This document shows positions 1 to 9,587 of a stretch of DNA of 64,000 bases, in pieces. Every line of letters begins with the position of its first letter. Position 1 is the stretch's first letter. Below the pieces are notes generated by a model, which had not been told where the DNA came from, did not search any database, and saw nothing but the letters and a program-made list of their open reading frames with translations. Origin of the DNA: Coprenecus sp949297365 (GTDB taxonomy: Bacteria > Bacteroidota > Bacteroidia > Bacteroidales > UBA932); the NCBI GenBank assembly GCA_963931055.1, contig OZ006987.1, positions 1,426,001-1,490,000 on the forward strand, read 5' to 3'. Made by a program: the position numbers and the translations under genes.

Positions 1-935
1 CGACTATAGAGTACGCCCGCCGTATCGGTATGGAAGTGCATATCTCCACTCAGCTCAATATTTCCAATACGGAGGCAGTCCGCTTCTACTCCCGGTATGC
101 CGATGTGATGGTCCTGGCCCGGGAACTCAATCTGGATCAGGTCAAGGCCATCACCGACCGCATAGCCTCCGAGCATATCATGGGGCCTTCGGGCCGTCCG
201 GTGCAGATAGAGATGTTCTGCCACGGTGCTCTCTGCATGGCGGTTTCGGGTAAGTGTTACTTGAGCCTGCACGAGAACAATCATTCTGCCAACCGGGGCT
301 CCTGTCTCCAGCTCTGCCGCCGGGGCTATCGCGTCACGGACCTCGAGACGGGTTACGAACTGGAGATTGACAATAAGTATATCATGTCTCCCAAAGACCT
401 GTGTACCATAGAGTTCCTGGATAAAATGGCGGCAGCCGGCGTCTCGGTCTTCAAGATAGAGGGCCGCGCCCGTCCGGCGGAATACGTGCAGAAGGTGGTC
501 AGTGCCTACCGTGTTGCGGCGGATGCGGTGGAGGCCGGCACTTTCACTCCGGAGTTCGGAGCCTCGTTCAAGGCTCAGCTCTCCGAGGTCTTCAACCGCG
601 GCTTCTGGGACGGCTACTATCAGGGTGCCCGCTTGGGCGAGTGGAGCAGCGTCTACGGCAGCAGCGCGACCATGAAGAAGACCTACGCCGGTAAGGTCAA
701 CAATTATTTCTCCAACCTCGGAGTGGCCGAGATCATCGTTGAGGCGGCTCCGCTGAAAGTCGGCCAGCACATTCTCATCATCGGCCCTACCACAGGTGTC
801 GTGGAGATGGACATCCCGGAGATCCGCGTAGACCTCATACCGGCTCAGAGCGCGGCCCAGGGAGTGGCCTGCTCCATCCCCGTCCCCACCCGTGTCCGCC
901 GTGCCGACAAAGTCTACATCTTCGAGCACAAATAA
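1..935 (+). CDS. Peptidase U32 family protein, 3' part (start lies upstream of the window)
   Basis: The frame is open from base 3 (TIEYARRIG...) and ends at 935, so the N-terminus is missing. The U32 signature is visible at about bases 220-290: E-x-F-CHGALC-x(4)-G-KC-x-LS, followed by the Cys-rich RGSCLQLCRRGY segment. Members of this family (YhbU/YegQ/RlhA types) include collagenase-like peptidases and the RlhA 23S rRNA C2501 hydroxylation factor, whose cysteines bind an Fe-S cluster. The C-terminal part (from about base 690) looks like the small beta-barrel usual in longer U32 proteins. Family assignment is solid; the exact substrate cannot be decided from this fragment. The downstream dnaE has its own promoter. 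Confidence 0.85.
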   Translation, partial: TIEYARRIGMEVHISTQLNISNTEAVRFYSRYADVMVLARELNLDQVKAITDRIASEHIMGPSGRPVQIEMFCHGALCMAVSGKCYLSLHENNHSANRGSCLQLCRRGYRVTDLETGYELEIDNKYIMSPKDLCTIEFLDKMAAAGVSVFKIEGRARPAEYVQKVVSAYRVAADAVEAGTFTPEFGASFKAQLSEVFNRGFWDGYYQGARLGEWSSVYGSSATMKKTYAGKVNNYFSNLGVAEIIVEAAPLKVGQHILIIGPTTGVVEMDIPEIRVDLIPAQSAAQGVACSIPVPTRVRRADKVYIFEHK

Positions 936-967
936 TTGCTCGGGCGGAGGAAATAGTGTTATCTTTG
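935..967 (+). promoter_or_regulatory. Bacteroidota-type promoter for dnaE
   Basis: ATTG at 935-938, a 21-bp spacer, then a perfect -7 box TATCTTTG at 960-967. The dnaE start codon is 24 bp further on. This matches the TTTG / TAnnTTTG promoter of the phylum's primary sigma factor. Confidence 0.6.
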
Positions 968-991
968 TGGGGAAGAAATCAAGGATAATAT

Positions 992-3900
992 ATGTCATTC
1001 GCCCACCTGCATGTCCATACCCAGTATTCGATTCTGGACGGTCAGTCCAAGATAAGGGATCTGATCGATACTGCCGTGGCCAACGGTCAGCCGGCCCTGG
1101 CGATTACCGATCACGGCAATATGTTCGGTGTAAAGGAGTTCCTGGATACGGTGGCTAAGAAAGAGGCTCCGTTGAAGCCTATCGTGGGTTGCGAGATGTA
1201 TGTGGCGGGGAACAGCCGCTTTGACCGCAAGGGCCGCGAGGACCAGAGTTCCTACCATCTGATCATGCTGGCCAAGAACATGGATGGCTACCACAACCTC
1301 ATCAAGCTCTCGTCGAAGGCTTACATTGAGGGCTTCTACTACAAGCCGCGCATTGACCACGAGCTTATAGAGCAGTACCACGAGGGTATAGTCTGCTGCT
1401 CGGCCTGTCTGGGCGGAGAGGTGCCTCAGGCCATCATGGAGGGAAAGCTGGAGGAGGCGGAGCGCATAGCGGCGTGGTACAAGTCCATCTTCGGTGACGA
1501 CTATTATCTGGAGGTGCAGCGGCACGAGACCGACGTACCCGGAGCGGAGAAGAGCACCTTCGAGCATCAGCAGCAGGTCAACGAGGTGATATTCAAGATA
1601 GCGGAGAAGCTGGGCATCAAGGTGGTGGCCACCAATGACGTGCATTTCGTGCGCAAGGAGGACGGCCCGGCACACGACCGTCTGATCTGCATCAGCACCA
1701 ACTCCGACTTTGACGACCCCAAGCGTCTGCGCTACACCCAGCAGGAATACCTCAAGTCCACCGAGGAGATGTCGGCCATCTTCGCCGACCATCCCGAGGT
1801 GATATCCAATACCCTGGAGATCGTGGACAAATGCGAGGTGCTGAACCTCAATCACGACCCGATTCTCCCGATATTTCCTCTGCCGGAGGGATTCACAGAT
1901 TCCAACGATTATCTGCACTTCCTTACCTATGAGGGAGCGCACCGCCGTTACGGGGAGGACATACCCGAGGCCACGAGGGAGAGGATTGACTTCGAGCTGG
2001 CGACTATCAAGAAGATGGGATTTCCCGATTATTTTCTTATAGTCCAGGATTTTATCAAGGCTGCCCGCAATATGGGCGTGTGGGTGGGGCCGGGACGAGG
2101 CTCCGCTGCCGGCTCGGTGGTGGCCTACTGTCTTACGATTACCAATATCGACCCGATAAAGTACGACCTGCTGTTCGAGCGTTTCCTGAACCCCGACCGT
2201 ATATCCATGCCCGATATCGACATTGACTTCGATGATGAGGGCCGCTACCGGGTGTTCAAGTACGTGGAGGACAAGTACGGCAAGGACCACGTATCGCACG
2301 TGATTACCTTCGGTACGATGGCCACCAAGAGCGTTATCCGCGACGTGGGCCGTATCCAGAAGTTGAGTCTGGACACCACGGACAGGCTGGCCAAGTTGGT
2401 GCCGCGAAAGATTACCGTTCAGAAAGATAAGGAGATAGATGACCCTGACCATCCCGGACAGAAGAAAAAGGTGACTGAGTCCAAGGATGAGGACCCTACT
2501 ATAAAGCTCTGTCTGGAGAAGGTGCCAGAGTTCAAGGAAGCCTTCAACAGTGGCGACCAGCTGGTCCACGACACCCTCCTGTACGCCGAGCGGCTGGAGG
2601 GTACGGTCCGCAACACCGGTGTACATGCCTGCGCCACCATCATCGGCCGCGACGACCTTACAAACTTTATCCCCCTGAGCACGGCCAAGGATAAGGAGAC
2701 CGGCAAGGACATCCTCGTCTCGCAGTTCGAGGGCAGCCTGATCGAGTCGGCCGGTATGCTCAAGATGGACTTTCTGGGCCTTAAGACCCTGACAATACTT
2801 AAGGATGCCGTGGAGAATATCCGGCAGTCGCGGGGCGAGGAACTGGACATCAACTCCATTCCTATTGATGACAAGGAAACATATGAGCTTTTTTCCCGGG
2901 GCGACACTGTGGGTGTGTTCCAGTTTGAGTCCGACGGTATGCAGAAGTGGCTCATGGAGCTTCAGCCCTCCAGGTTCGAGGACCTTATCGCGATGAACGC
3001 TCTCTACCGTCCGGGTCCTATGGACTATATCCCCGACTTCGTGGCCCGCAAGCACGGTCGGAGCAAGATCGAGTACGACCTGCCCGACATGGAGGAGTAC
3101 CTGCACGACACTTACGGAGTGACGGTCTATCAGGAGCAGGTCATGCTGCTGTCCCAGAAGCTGGCCGGCTTCACCAAGGGAAAGGCCGACAAGCTGCGTA
3201 AGGCGATGGGAAAGAAGCAGATCAAGGTTATGGCCGAGCTAAAGGACGAGTTTTTCGCCGGAGGTCTGGAGCACGGACATCCCGAAGCCATACTCAATAA
3301 GATATGGAACGACTGGGAGGCATTTGCGTCCTACGCCTTCAACAAGTCACATGCCACCTGCTACGCATGGGTAGGCTACCAGACCGGCTACCTCAAGGCT
3401 CACTACCGCGCTGAGTACATGGCCGCCGTCCTGAGCAACAACCTCAACAATATCGACGAGATCACCAAGTTCATGGATGACTGCCGGCGCAACGGCATGA
3501 AGATTCTCGGGCCGGATGTCAATGAGAGTTACACCAAGTTCACCGTCAACAAGAACGGCAACATCCGTTTCGGCATGGCCGGTATCAAGGGTATCGGCAT
3601 CGGAGCGGTGAACAGCATCATAGAGGTGCGCAAGGCCGGCGGCCCGTTCAAAGACATCTTCAATTTCATGGAGAGGATTCCGTATACTTCGGTCAATAAG
3701 AAGGGGGTGGAGGCTCTGGCGTACAGCGGGGCTTTTGATTCGTTCCCGGAGATCAACAGGGGCTCGTTTGCCATGGATGCCGGCAAGGGGGAGACCTGTC
3801 TGGATCTGCTGCTGCGTTACGGTTCTCTGTATCAGAAGACAGCCGAGTCCATGAAAAACAGTCTCTTCGGAGGTGCGGACGAGGTGGAGACGGTGCGGCC

Positions 3901-4639
3901 TCAGCTGCCCGTACTGCACGAACTGGACCAGATAGAGATGCTCAAGAAGGAGAAGGAGCTGGTGGGTATGTACATCTCGGCGCACCCGCTGGACAGGTTC
4001 CGTTTCGAGGTGGAGAATTTCACAACCATGAGTATTCCGGAGTGGAGTGCCTATGTGGACGAGGTGTCGTCCAGCAAGGAGCGCGAGGCTTTCGAGAAGG
4101 ACCAGTATATAGCCGGTCTGGTGAGCGGTGTGGACATAAGGCCCAAATCCAATGGCGTGGGGACTATCTGCAAGGTGACTGTAGAGGATTTCAAGGGCTC
4201 TGTGACATTTACGCTCTTTGACAAGGACTATGAGGCGTTCAGCGGATTCCTCAGGGTTCATGAGTTCCTGCTGCTCCGGGTCTACGTGGCCCCGCGCTTC
4301 AACAAGATCGAGGACAAGAACGCCAGGGGAGGCAAGCGGTTTGAGATTTCGGGCGGCTTCCCGAAGATCAGGGCTATGTCCCTGCTGGCTAATGTCAGGG
4401 AGTCCATGATAAAGGAGATAGTGATAGACGTGCCGCTGGAGATCGTCAACAGCGAGTTTATCAGATCCCTGAAGAAATCAGTGCGTCACAACAAGGGCAA
4501 GTCCATGCTGACGCTCAATGTGCATGATGACAAGGTCAACGCCGAGTTCTTCTCGCGCAAGTACAGCGTGACGGCGGCGGACGACTTCCTGTCTTTCCTC
4601 AGACTCAACGGACTGCATTACAGAATAAACAAATCATAA
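992..4639 (+). CDS. dnaE: DNA polymerase III alpha subunit
   Basis: 1215 aa replicative polymerase of the C-family (DnaE1 type, normal length for Bacteroidota). The N-terminal PHP domain begins HLHVHTQYSILDG and continues with ITDHGNMFG. The polymerase core has GPGRGSAAGS near residue 370 and the catalytic aspartates in PDIDIDFDDEGR near residue 410. A helix-hairpin-helix (GIKGIGIGAV) lies near residue 870, and an OB-fold region follows from about 1000. It synthesises the chromosome as part of the pol III holoenzyme. The start at 992 puts the PHP motif at the very N-terminus, as usual. fbp follows 29 bp after the stop, so the two may be co-transcribed. Confidence 0.97.
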   Translation: MSFAHLHVHTQYSILDGQSKIRDLIDTAVANGQPALAITDHGNMFGVKEFLDTVAKKEAPLKPIVGCEMYVAGNSRFDRKGREDQSSYHLIMLAKNMDGYHNLIKLSSKAYIEGFYYKPRIDHELIEQYHEGIVCCSACLGGEVPQAIMEGKLEEAERIAAWYKSIFGDDYYLEVQRHETDVPGAEKSTFEHQQQVNEVIFKIAEKLGIKVVATNDVHFVRKEDGPAHDRLICISTNSDFDDPKRLRYTQQEYLKSTEEMSAIFADHPEVISNTLEIVDKCEVLNLNHDPILPIFPLPEGFTDSNDYLHFLTYEGAHRRYGEDIPEATRERIDFELATIKKMGFPDYFLIVQDFIKAARNMGVWVGPGRGSAAGSVVAYCLTITNIDPIKYDLLFERFLNPDRISMPDIDIDFDDEGRYRVFKYVEDKYGKDHVSHVITFGTMATKSVIRDVGRIQKLSLDTTDRLAKLVPRKITVQKDKEIDDPDHPGQKKKVTESKDEDPTIKLCLEKVPEFKEAFNSGDQLVHDTLLYAERLEGTVRNTGVHACATIIGRDDLTNFIPLSTAKDKETGKDILVSQFEGSLIESAGMLKMDFLGLKTLTILKDAVENIRQSRGEELDINSIPIDDKETYELFSRGDTVGVFQFESDGMQKWLMELQPSRFEDLIAMNALYRPGPMDYIPDFVARKHGRSKIEYDLPDMEEYLHDTYGVTVYQEQVMLLSQKLAGFTKGKADKLRKAMGKKQIKVMAELKDEFFAGGLEHGHPEAILNKIWNDWEAFASYAFNKSHATCYAWVGYQTGYLKAHYRAEYMAAVLSNNLNNIDEITKFMDDCRRNGMKILGPDVNESYTKFTVNKNGNIRFGMAGIKGIGIGAVNSIIEVRKAGGPFKDIFNFMERIPYTSVNKKGVEALAYSGAFDSFPEINRGSFAMDAGKGETCLDLLLRYGSLYQKTAESMKNSLFGGADEVETVRPQLPVLHELDQIEMLKKEKELVGMYISAHPLDRFRFEVENFTTMSIPEWSAYVDEVSSSKEREAFEKDQYIAGLVSGVDIRPKSNGVGTICKVTVEDFKGSVTFTLFDKDYEAFSGFLRVHEFLLLRVYVAPRFNKIEDKNARGGKRFEISGGFPKIRAMSLLANVRESMIKEIVIDVPLEIVNSEFIRSLKKSVRHNKGKSMLTLNVHDDKVNAEFFSRKYSVTAADDFLSFLRLNGLHYRINKS

Positions 4640-4668
4640 AAACATCAACACTCTGAAAAACTGTCGGT

Positions 4669-6645
4669 ATGGCGAAAGATCTCAAATATCTCGAGCTTTT
4701 ATCCAAAAGCTTTCCAACAGTGCAGGCTGCCAGCACTGAAATAATCAATCTGGAGGCGATTCTCAATCTCCCGAAAGGCACCGAGCATTTCGTGACGGAC
4801 CTGCACGGGGAGTACGATGCGTTTCAGCACGTGCTCCGCAACGCTTCAGGTGTCATAAGACGCAAGGTGGACGAACTCTTCGGTTTCCAGCTCAAGGAGA
4901 ACGAGAAGAAAGAGCTGTGTACGCTCATCTATTATCCCGAGCAGAAACTCAAACTGGTCAAGGCCAAGGAGAAGAATATGTCGGACTGGTACAAGATCAA
5001 CCTGGTCAATATGGTCAGGGTGCTGGAGGTGGCGGCTTCCAAGTACACCCGTTCCAAGGTCCGCAAGGCTCTGCCGCCCGAGTATTCCTACATCATAGAG
5101 GAGCTCATACACGAGTCGCTCAACGACAACAACAAGCATGAGTATATCTACTCGATACTCAACACCATAATAGAGACCGGATCGGCGGACAGCTTCATCT
5201 GCGCCATCGCGTATGTGATACAGCGTCTGACCATCGACACTCTGCACGTGCTCGGTGACATCTACGACCGCGGTCCCGGGGCGCACAAGATCATGGATAT
5301 GCTCTGCAGTTACCACAATGTGGACTTCCAGTGGGGCAATCACGACATCATCTGGATGGGTGCCGCCGCCGGAAGCGCCGCGTGTATGGCAAACGTGGTG
5401 CGCATATGCCTCAGATACGCCAATCTGGAGACTCTTGAGGACGGCTACGGAGTCAATCTGCTGCCGCTGGCCACATTTGCCATGGACGCCTATGCCGACG
5501 ATCCCTGTGCCTGCTTCAAGCCCAAGGTGGATGCCGGCTCAAAGTATGATGACAAGACGCTGACTCTCATATCCAGGATGCACAAGGCGATGACCGTCAT
5601 ACAGTTCAAACTGGAAGGAGATGTGATACACCGCCGCAGGGAGTTCGGTATGTCTGACCGCAACCTGCTGGACAAGATAGACTTCGAGCACGGTACAGTC
5701 CGGGTGGGGGACAAGGACTATGCGATGAAGGATATGAATTTTCCCACCATAGACCGGGAGCATCCGTACAGGCTGACAGCCGAGGAGAAGAGCGTGGTGA
5801 CCAAGCTGCTGGGCAACTTTACCAACAATGCCCAGCTGGACAAGCATATCCGCTGTCTCTACTCTAAGGGCTCGCTGTATCTGGTGCGGAACTCCAACCT
5901 GCTGTTCCACGCCTCCATGCCCCTGAACGCGGACGGCTCGTTCAAGGAACTTGTGATACTGGGCAAGCCGTATAAGGGGAAGGCCCTGTTCGATATGGTG
6001 GACAAGGTGGCCCGGGCGGCTTATTATGAGGAGAAGGACATGAAGCTCAAGGCCTATGCCCAGGATTTCATGTGGTATCTGTGGTGCGGCCCCTACGCTC
6101 CTCCGTTTGACAAGGACAAGATGGCCACTTTCGAGAGGTATTTCATAGCCGAGAAGGAGACTCACAAGGAGACGCTGGGCTACTACTCGCAGTACAAGGA
6201 CCGTAAGGACATCTGTGAGATGATTCTCGACGAGTTCGGCCTGCACGGAGAGCATACCCACATCATCAACGGCCATGTGCCGGTCAAGACCAAGAAAGGC
6301 GAGTCTCCCATCAAGGCGGGAGGCCGTCTGCTGGTAATCGACGGAGGATATTCCAAGCCGTATCAGTCCGAGACCGGTATCGCAGGCTATACGCTGATTT
6401 ACAACTCATACGGTCTGATGCTGGCCCAGCACGAGCCGTTCAAGTCCATAGACAGAGCCGTGCGGGACGGGGTGGACATCAAGTCCCTGACCCGCGTCGT
6501 GGAGTCCGTGGACAAGCGCACCCTGGTGGGCGATACCGATGTGGGAAAAGAGCTGAAAGAGCAGATAAAGGACCTCAAGCGTCTGCTGGCGGCCTATCGT
6601 GCGGGACTTATTTTTGAAAAAAATATTCCGTCCTCTCGTAAATAA
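4669..6645 (+). CDS. fbp: Fructose-1,6-bisphosphatase, class III
   Basis: 658 aa, the usual length of class III FBPases (Firmicutes/Bacteroidota type), which dephosphorylate fructose-1,6-bisphosphate in gluconeogenesis. The metallophosphatase motifs are present in order: D-LHGEYDAF near residue 44, GD-IYDRGPGAH near residue 200, GNHD near residue 224, and a late NGHVPV near residue 537. The fold is calcineurin-like with a binuclear metal centre, unrelated to classes I and II. It lies 29 bp after dnaE. The next gene has its own -7 box. Confidence 0.95.
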   Translation: MAKDLKYLELLSKSFPTVQAASTEIINLEAILNLPKGTEHFVTDLHGEYDAFQHVLRNASGVIRRKVDELFGFQLKENEKKELCTLIYYPEQKLKLVKAKEKNMSDWYKINLVNMVRVLEVAASKYTRSKVRKALPPEYSYIIEELIHESLNDNNKHEYIYSILNTIIETGSADSFICAIAYVIQRLTIDTLHVLGDIYDRGPGAHKIMDMLCSYHNVDFQWGNHDIIWMGAAAGSAACMANVVRICLRYANLETLEDGYGVNLLPLATFAMDAYADDPCACFKPKVDAGSKYDDKTLTLISRMHKAMTVIQFKLEGDVIHRRREFGMSDRNLLDKIDFEHGTVRVGDKDYAMKDMNFPTIDREHPYRLTAEEKSVVTKLLGNFTNNAQLDKHIRCLYSKGSLYLVRNSNLLFHASMPLNADGSFKELVILGKPYKGKALFDMVDKVARAAYYEEKDMKLKAYAQDFMWYLWCGPYAPPFDKDKMATFERYFIAEKETHKETLGYYSQYKDRKDICEMILDEFGLHGEHTHIINGHVPVKTKKGESPIKAGGRLLVIDGGYSKPYQSETGIAGYTLIYNSYGLMLAQHEPFKSIDRAVRDGVDIKSLTRVVESVDKRTLVGDTDVGKELKEQIKDLKRLLAAYRAGLIFEKNIPSSRK

Positions 6646-6649
6646 GTGC

Positions 6650-6657
6650 TACATTTG
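6650..6657 (+). promoter_or_regulatory. Candidate -7 box upstream of the transporter gene
   Basis: A perfect TACATTTG lies between the fbp stop and the transporter start at 6678. No good TTTG is found 19-21 bp upstream, so only the -7 element is supported. Confidence 0.35.
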
Positions 6658-6677
6658 CGCGCTTATTTGCGTATGAT

Positions 6678-8333
6678 ATGGAATGGTTGAACCAACTTTT
6701 ATTCTCAGACAGCGTAGCACACGCGATTCTGATTATAGCCATTGTAATCGCGCTCGGGATAATGCTCGGCAAGATAAAGGTCTTCGGCGTATCCCTGGGA
6801 GTGACGTGGATACTCTTCGTGGGTATTCTCCTGTCGCATTTCGGCTTTACAATCAACGAATCAGTCCGAAGTTTCGTCAGTGACTTCGGACTCATACTTT
6901 TTGTCTTCTCTCTTGGTCTGCAGGTCGGTCCGGGTTTCTTCGCCTCGTTCAAGAAAGGCGGAATGCGGATGAACATGCTCGCGGTCATGATTGTCGTTCT
7001 GGGAGTCGTGATAACGGTGGCCATACATCTGATAACCGGTGCTCCCATGCCTACGATGGTGGGAGTCATGTCCGGAGCGGTGACCAATACGCCCGGTCTC
7101 GGTGCGGCCCAGCAGACTGTCGCTGAGATTACCGGAGCTGCGGACAATACTATCGCGACCGGTTATGCGGTGGCCTATCCTCTGGGAGTCGTGGGTGTCA
7201 TACTCACGCTGCTCGGGGCCAGGGCGATATTCCGGGTCGATCTTAAAAAGGAGAAGGAGGTGGTGGAGAAGCAGGAGGCTGGCAAGGACAGTGCCTGCAA
7301 GATAGCCGTCGAGGTGCGCAATGAGGCCATATTCGGCAGGACGATATCGGAAGTGGACCATCTCCTGAACCGTCATTTTGTGGTCTCGCGTCAGTATCAT
7401 CCCGACGGACATATGGAGATTCCTACGTCCAACTCAGTTGTCAAGCAGGGAGACAAGCTTCTGGTCATCACGTCGGCGGCCAATGCGGATGTGGTAGTTG
7501 CCTTTATCGGTAAGAAGCTGGAGATGGATCAGAGCGCATGGGAGAAGCTGGACACCAATCTGGTATCCCGCCGTCTGGTGGTCACCAACAGCGAGATCAA
7601 CGGCAAGAGCCTGGGCGAGCTTAATATAAGGGCCCAGTTCGGTCTGAACATCACCAGGGTCAACCGTGCCGGTATCGACCTTACTGCCGGCCCGGGTCTG
7701 CATCTGCAGTTGGGCGACCGTATAATGGTAGTGGGAGCTCAGAGTGCTATTGACAAGGTGGCCCGTCTGGTCGGCAATCAGGCAAAGAAGCTCAGGGAAC
7801 CCAAGTTGATTCCTATATTTATGGGTATATTCTTCGGTATCATAGTCGGCTCCATCCCCATCATGCTGCCCGGACTGTCCCAGCCGCTCAAGCTCGGACT
7901 TGCCGGCGGTTCTCTGGTGGTGGCGATACTCATAGCCCGTTTCGGCCCTGATTTCGGTATGGTCACGTACACGACGGCAAGCTCCAATATGATGCTCCGC
8001 GAGGTGGGTATAACGCTGTTCCTGGCGGCAGTCGGTCTGGGGGCAGGTCAGGGATTCGTGGAGGCGCTCGTCGGCGGCGGATATATGTGGATTCTCTACG
8101 GTTTCCTGATAACGGTGATTCCGCTGATTATAGTCTGCACCCTGGCAAGACTGGTTTTCAAGCTGGACTATTATTCCATTTCCGGTCTGGTGTGCGGCTC
8201 GCATACCAATCCAACGGCCCTGGCCTTCATGAACAGTACGTTTGACGAGTCCAGGATAGCAGTGGCTTATGCGACGGTATATCCTCTGTCCATGTTCCTG
8301 AGAGTGATAGTGGCCCAGCTGATGGTTTTGTAA
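6678..8333 (+). CDS. Putative transporter, AAE/YidE family, with two RCK_C domains
   Basis: 551 aa inner-membrane protein. A hydrophobic half (residues 1-180, about five segments) is followed by a soluble centre with two TrkA-C/RCK_C-like domains (about 205-290 and 295-375; both end in G-D-x-hydrophobic turns such as KQGDKLLVI and QLGDRIMVV). A second hydrophobic half then runs from 385 to 551. This inverted-duplication layout is that of the aspartate:alanine exchanger family (YidE/YbjL duplication). The repeated G-x-NTPGLGAAQQ (residue about 137) and SHTNPTALAF (residue about 513) motifs occupy equivalent places in the two halves. The substrate is unknown; di- or monocarboxylates or amino acids are typical. 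ychF follows 18 bp downstream. Confidence 0.85.
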   Translation: MEWLNQLLFSDSVAHAILIIAIVIALGIMLGKIKVFGVSLGVTWILFVGILLSHFGFTINESVRSFVSDFGLILFVFSLGLQVGPGFFASFKKGGMRMNMLAVMIVVLGVVITVAIHLITGAPMPTMVGVMSGAVTNTPGLGAAQQTVAEITGAADNTIATGYAVAYPLGVVGVILTLLGARAIFRVDLKKEKEVVEKQEAGKDSACKIAVEVRNEAIFGRTISEVDHLLNRHFVVSRQYHPDGHMEIPTSNSVVKQGDKLLVITSAANADVVVAFIGKKLEMDQSAWEKLDTNLVSRRLVVTNSEINGKSLGELNIRAQFGLNITRVNRAGIDLTAGPGLHLQLGDRIMVVGAQSAIDKVARLVGNQAKKLREPKLIPIFMGIFFGIIVGSIPIMLPGLSQPLKLGLAGGSLVVAILIARFGPDFGMVTYTTASSNMMLREVGITLFLAAVGLGAGQGFVEALVGGGYMWILYGFLITVIPLIIVCTLARLVFKLDYYSISGLVCGSHTNPTALAFMNSTFDESRIAVAYATVYPLSMFLRVIVAQLMVL

Positions 8334-8351
8334 ATGAAAAATATTTAAGAT

Positions 8352-9455
8352 ATGTCTCTGAAATGCGGAATAGTCGGACTTCCCAACGTAGGGAAATCCA
8401 CCCTCTTCAACTGTATCAGCTCCGGAAAGGCCCAGGCGGCCAATTTCCCTTTCTGTACCATCGAACCCAATATCGGCTCGACTACTGTGCCGGATCCCAG
8501 ACTTCAGGTGCTGGAGTCGCTGGTACATCCCAAACGGGTCGTGCCTGCGACTGTGGAGATAGTGGACATCGCCGGTCTGGTCAAGGGCGCGAGCAAAGGC
8601 GAGGGGCTGGGCAATCAGTTTCTGGCCAATATCCGCGAGACCGATGCCATCCTGCATGTACTCCGCTGCTTTGACGATCCCAACGTCACTCATGTGGACG
8701 GCAGCGTGGATCCGGTAAGGGACAAGGAGATAATCGACATGGAGCTTCAGATAAAGGATCTGGAGACAGTGGAGAACCGTCTGTCCAAACTCCAGAAGCA
8801 GGCTCAGACCGGAGGAGACAAGCACGCCAGAAAGGCCTGCGAGATACTTCTGCGCTACAAGGCTGCGCTGGAGGCCGGTAAGTCTGCCCGTACAGTGGTG
8901 CTGGACAATCCTGAGGACGAGAAGATCGCCCGGGAGTTCTTCCTGCTGACTGCAAAGCCCGTGCTCTATGTCTGCAATGTGGACGAGGCTTCGGCCGCAA
9001 ACGGCAATGCCTATGTCGATAAAGTGAAGGAGGCTGTCAAGGACGAGGATGCCGGAGTCCTGGTCATTGCGGCAAAGATAGAGTCCGAGATTGCCGAGCT
9101 GGACAGCTATGAGGAGCGTCAGATGTTCCTTGAGGAACTGGGACTGGAACATTCGGGTATAGAGAGACTGATCCGCGCCGCCTATGACCTGCTCGGTCTG
9201 CGCACTTATTTTACGGCCGGAGAGCCTGAGGTCCGCGCCTGGACCATACATAAAGGGGACAAGGCACCGCGTGCGGCCGGAGTCATACATACCGATTTTG
9301 AGAAAGGCTTTATCCGTGCCGAGGTCATCAAGTACGATGATTTCGTCAAGTACGGCTCCGAGGCGGAATGCCGCGCGGCCGGCCGTCTGGCCGTTCAGGG
9401 CAAGGACTACACCGTGGAGGACGGCGACATCATGCATTTCCTTTTCAACGTCTAG
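8352..9455 (+). CDS. ychF: Redox-regulated ATPase YchF (Obg-like)
   Basis: 367 aa, full family length. The P-loop is GLPNVGKSTLFN (residues 8-19) and the G3 motif is DIAGLVKGAS. The usual NKxD is replaced by CNVDE, typical of YchF/OLA1, which prefers ATP over GTP. A coiled-coil insertion spans about 130-200, and the C-terminal TGS domain starts near 280 and includes an AWTIHKGDKAPRAAGVIH segment. It is a cytoplasmic ribosome-associated ATPase linked to oxidative-stress responses. It probably shares a transcript with the upstream transporter (18-bp gap) and ends before the hairpin at 9477-9512. Confidence 0.97.
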   Translation: MSLKCGIVGLPNVGKSTLFNCISSGKAQAANFPFCTIEPNIGSTTVPDPRLQVLESLVHPKRVVPATVEIVDIAGLVKGASKGEGLGNQFLANIRETDAILHVLRCFDDPNVTHVDGSVDPVRDKEIIDMELQIKDLETVENRLSKLQKQAQTGGDKHARKACEILLRYKAALEAGKSARTVVLDNPEDEKIAREFFLLTAKPVLYVCNVDEASAANGNAYVDKVKEAVKDEDAGVLVIAAKIESEIAELDSYEERQMFLEELGLEHSGIERLIRAAYDLLGLRTYFTAGEPEVRAWTIHKGDKAPRAAGVIHTDFEKGFIRAEVIKYDDFVKYGSEAECRAAGRLAVQGKDYTVEDGDIMHFLFNV

Positions 9456-9476
9456 AATAACCCTTGATAATCCAAT

Positions 9477-9512
9477 AAATGGCAATTCGGCAAATTTGTC
9501 AAATTGCCATTT
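9477..9512. terminator. Inverted repeat after ychF, possible terminator overlapping an operator
   Basis: The arms AAATGGCAATT (9477-9487) and AATTGCCATTT (9502-9512) are perfect complements of 11 bp around a 14-nt loop, and a run of T follows on the plus strand. It could terminate ychF. The right arm is shared with the conserved regulatory site at 9489-9511, so the symmetry may also serve protein binding. Confidence 0.5.
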
Positions 9513-9550
9513 TTTATATTTGCAAAGTATCATATGCTGACGTACATTTG
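9489..9550 (+). promoter_or_regulatory. Site A: conserved operator-like element plus promoter of the 9588 lipoprotein gene
   Basis: GGCAAATTTGTC (9489-9500), three variable bases, then TTGCCATT (9504-9511). Seven bases later comes the -33 box TTTG (9519-9522), then a 20-bp spacer and the -7 box TACATTTG (9543-9550). The same elements with the same spacings occur at 13294-13355. The most economical reading is an activator site for the TPR/AraC regulator encoded between the two copies (inference). Confidence 0.7.
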
Positions 9551-9587
9551 TGACAGACAAACAAATCATCAACTAAAATTTTAGCAT

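Noticed and set aside
995..3106. 703-aa open frame on the minus strand opposite dnaE
   Set aside because: It is a mirror of dnaE codon bias; no domain, promoter or start context, and dnaE is certain.
7434..9572. 712-aa open frame on the minus strand across the transporter and ychF
   Set aside because: Antisense shadow of two well-supported genes; His/Gln-rich translation without motifs.
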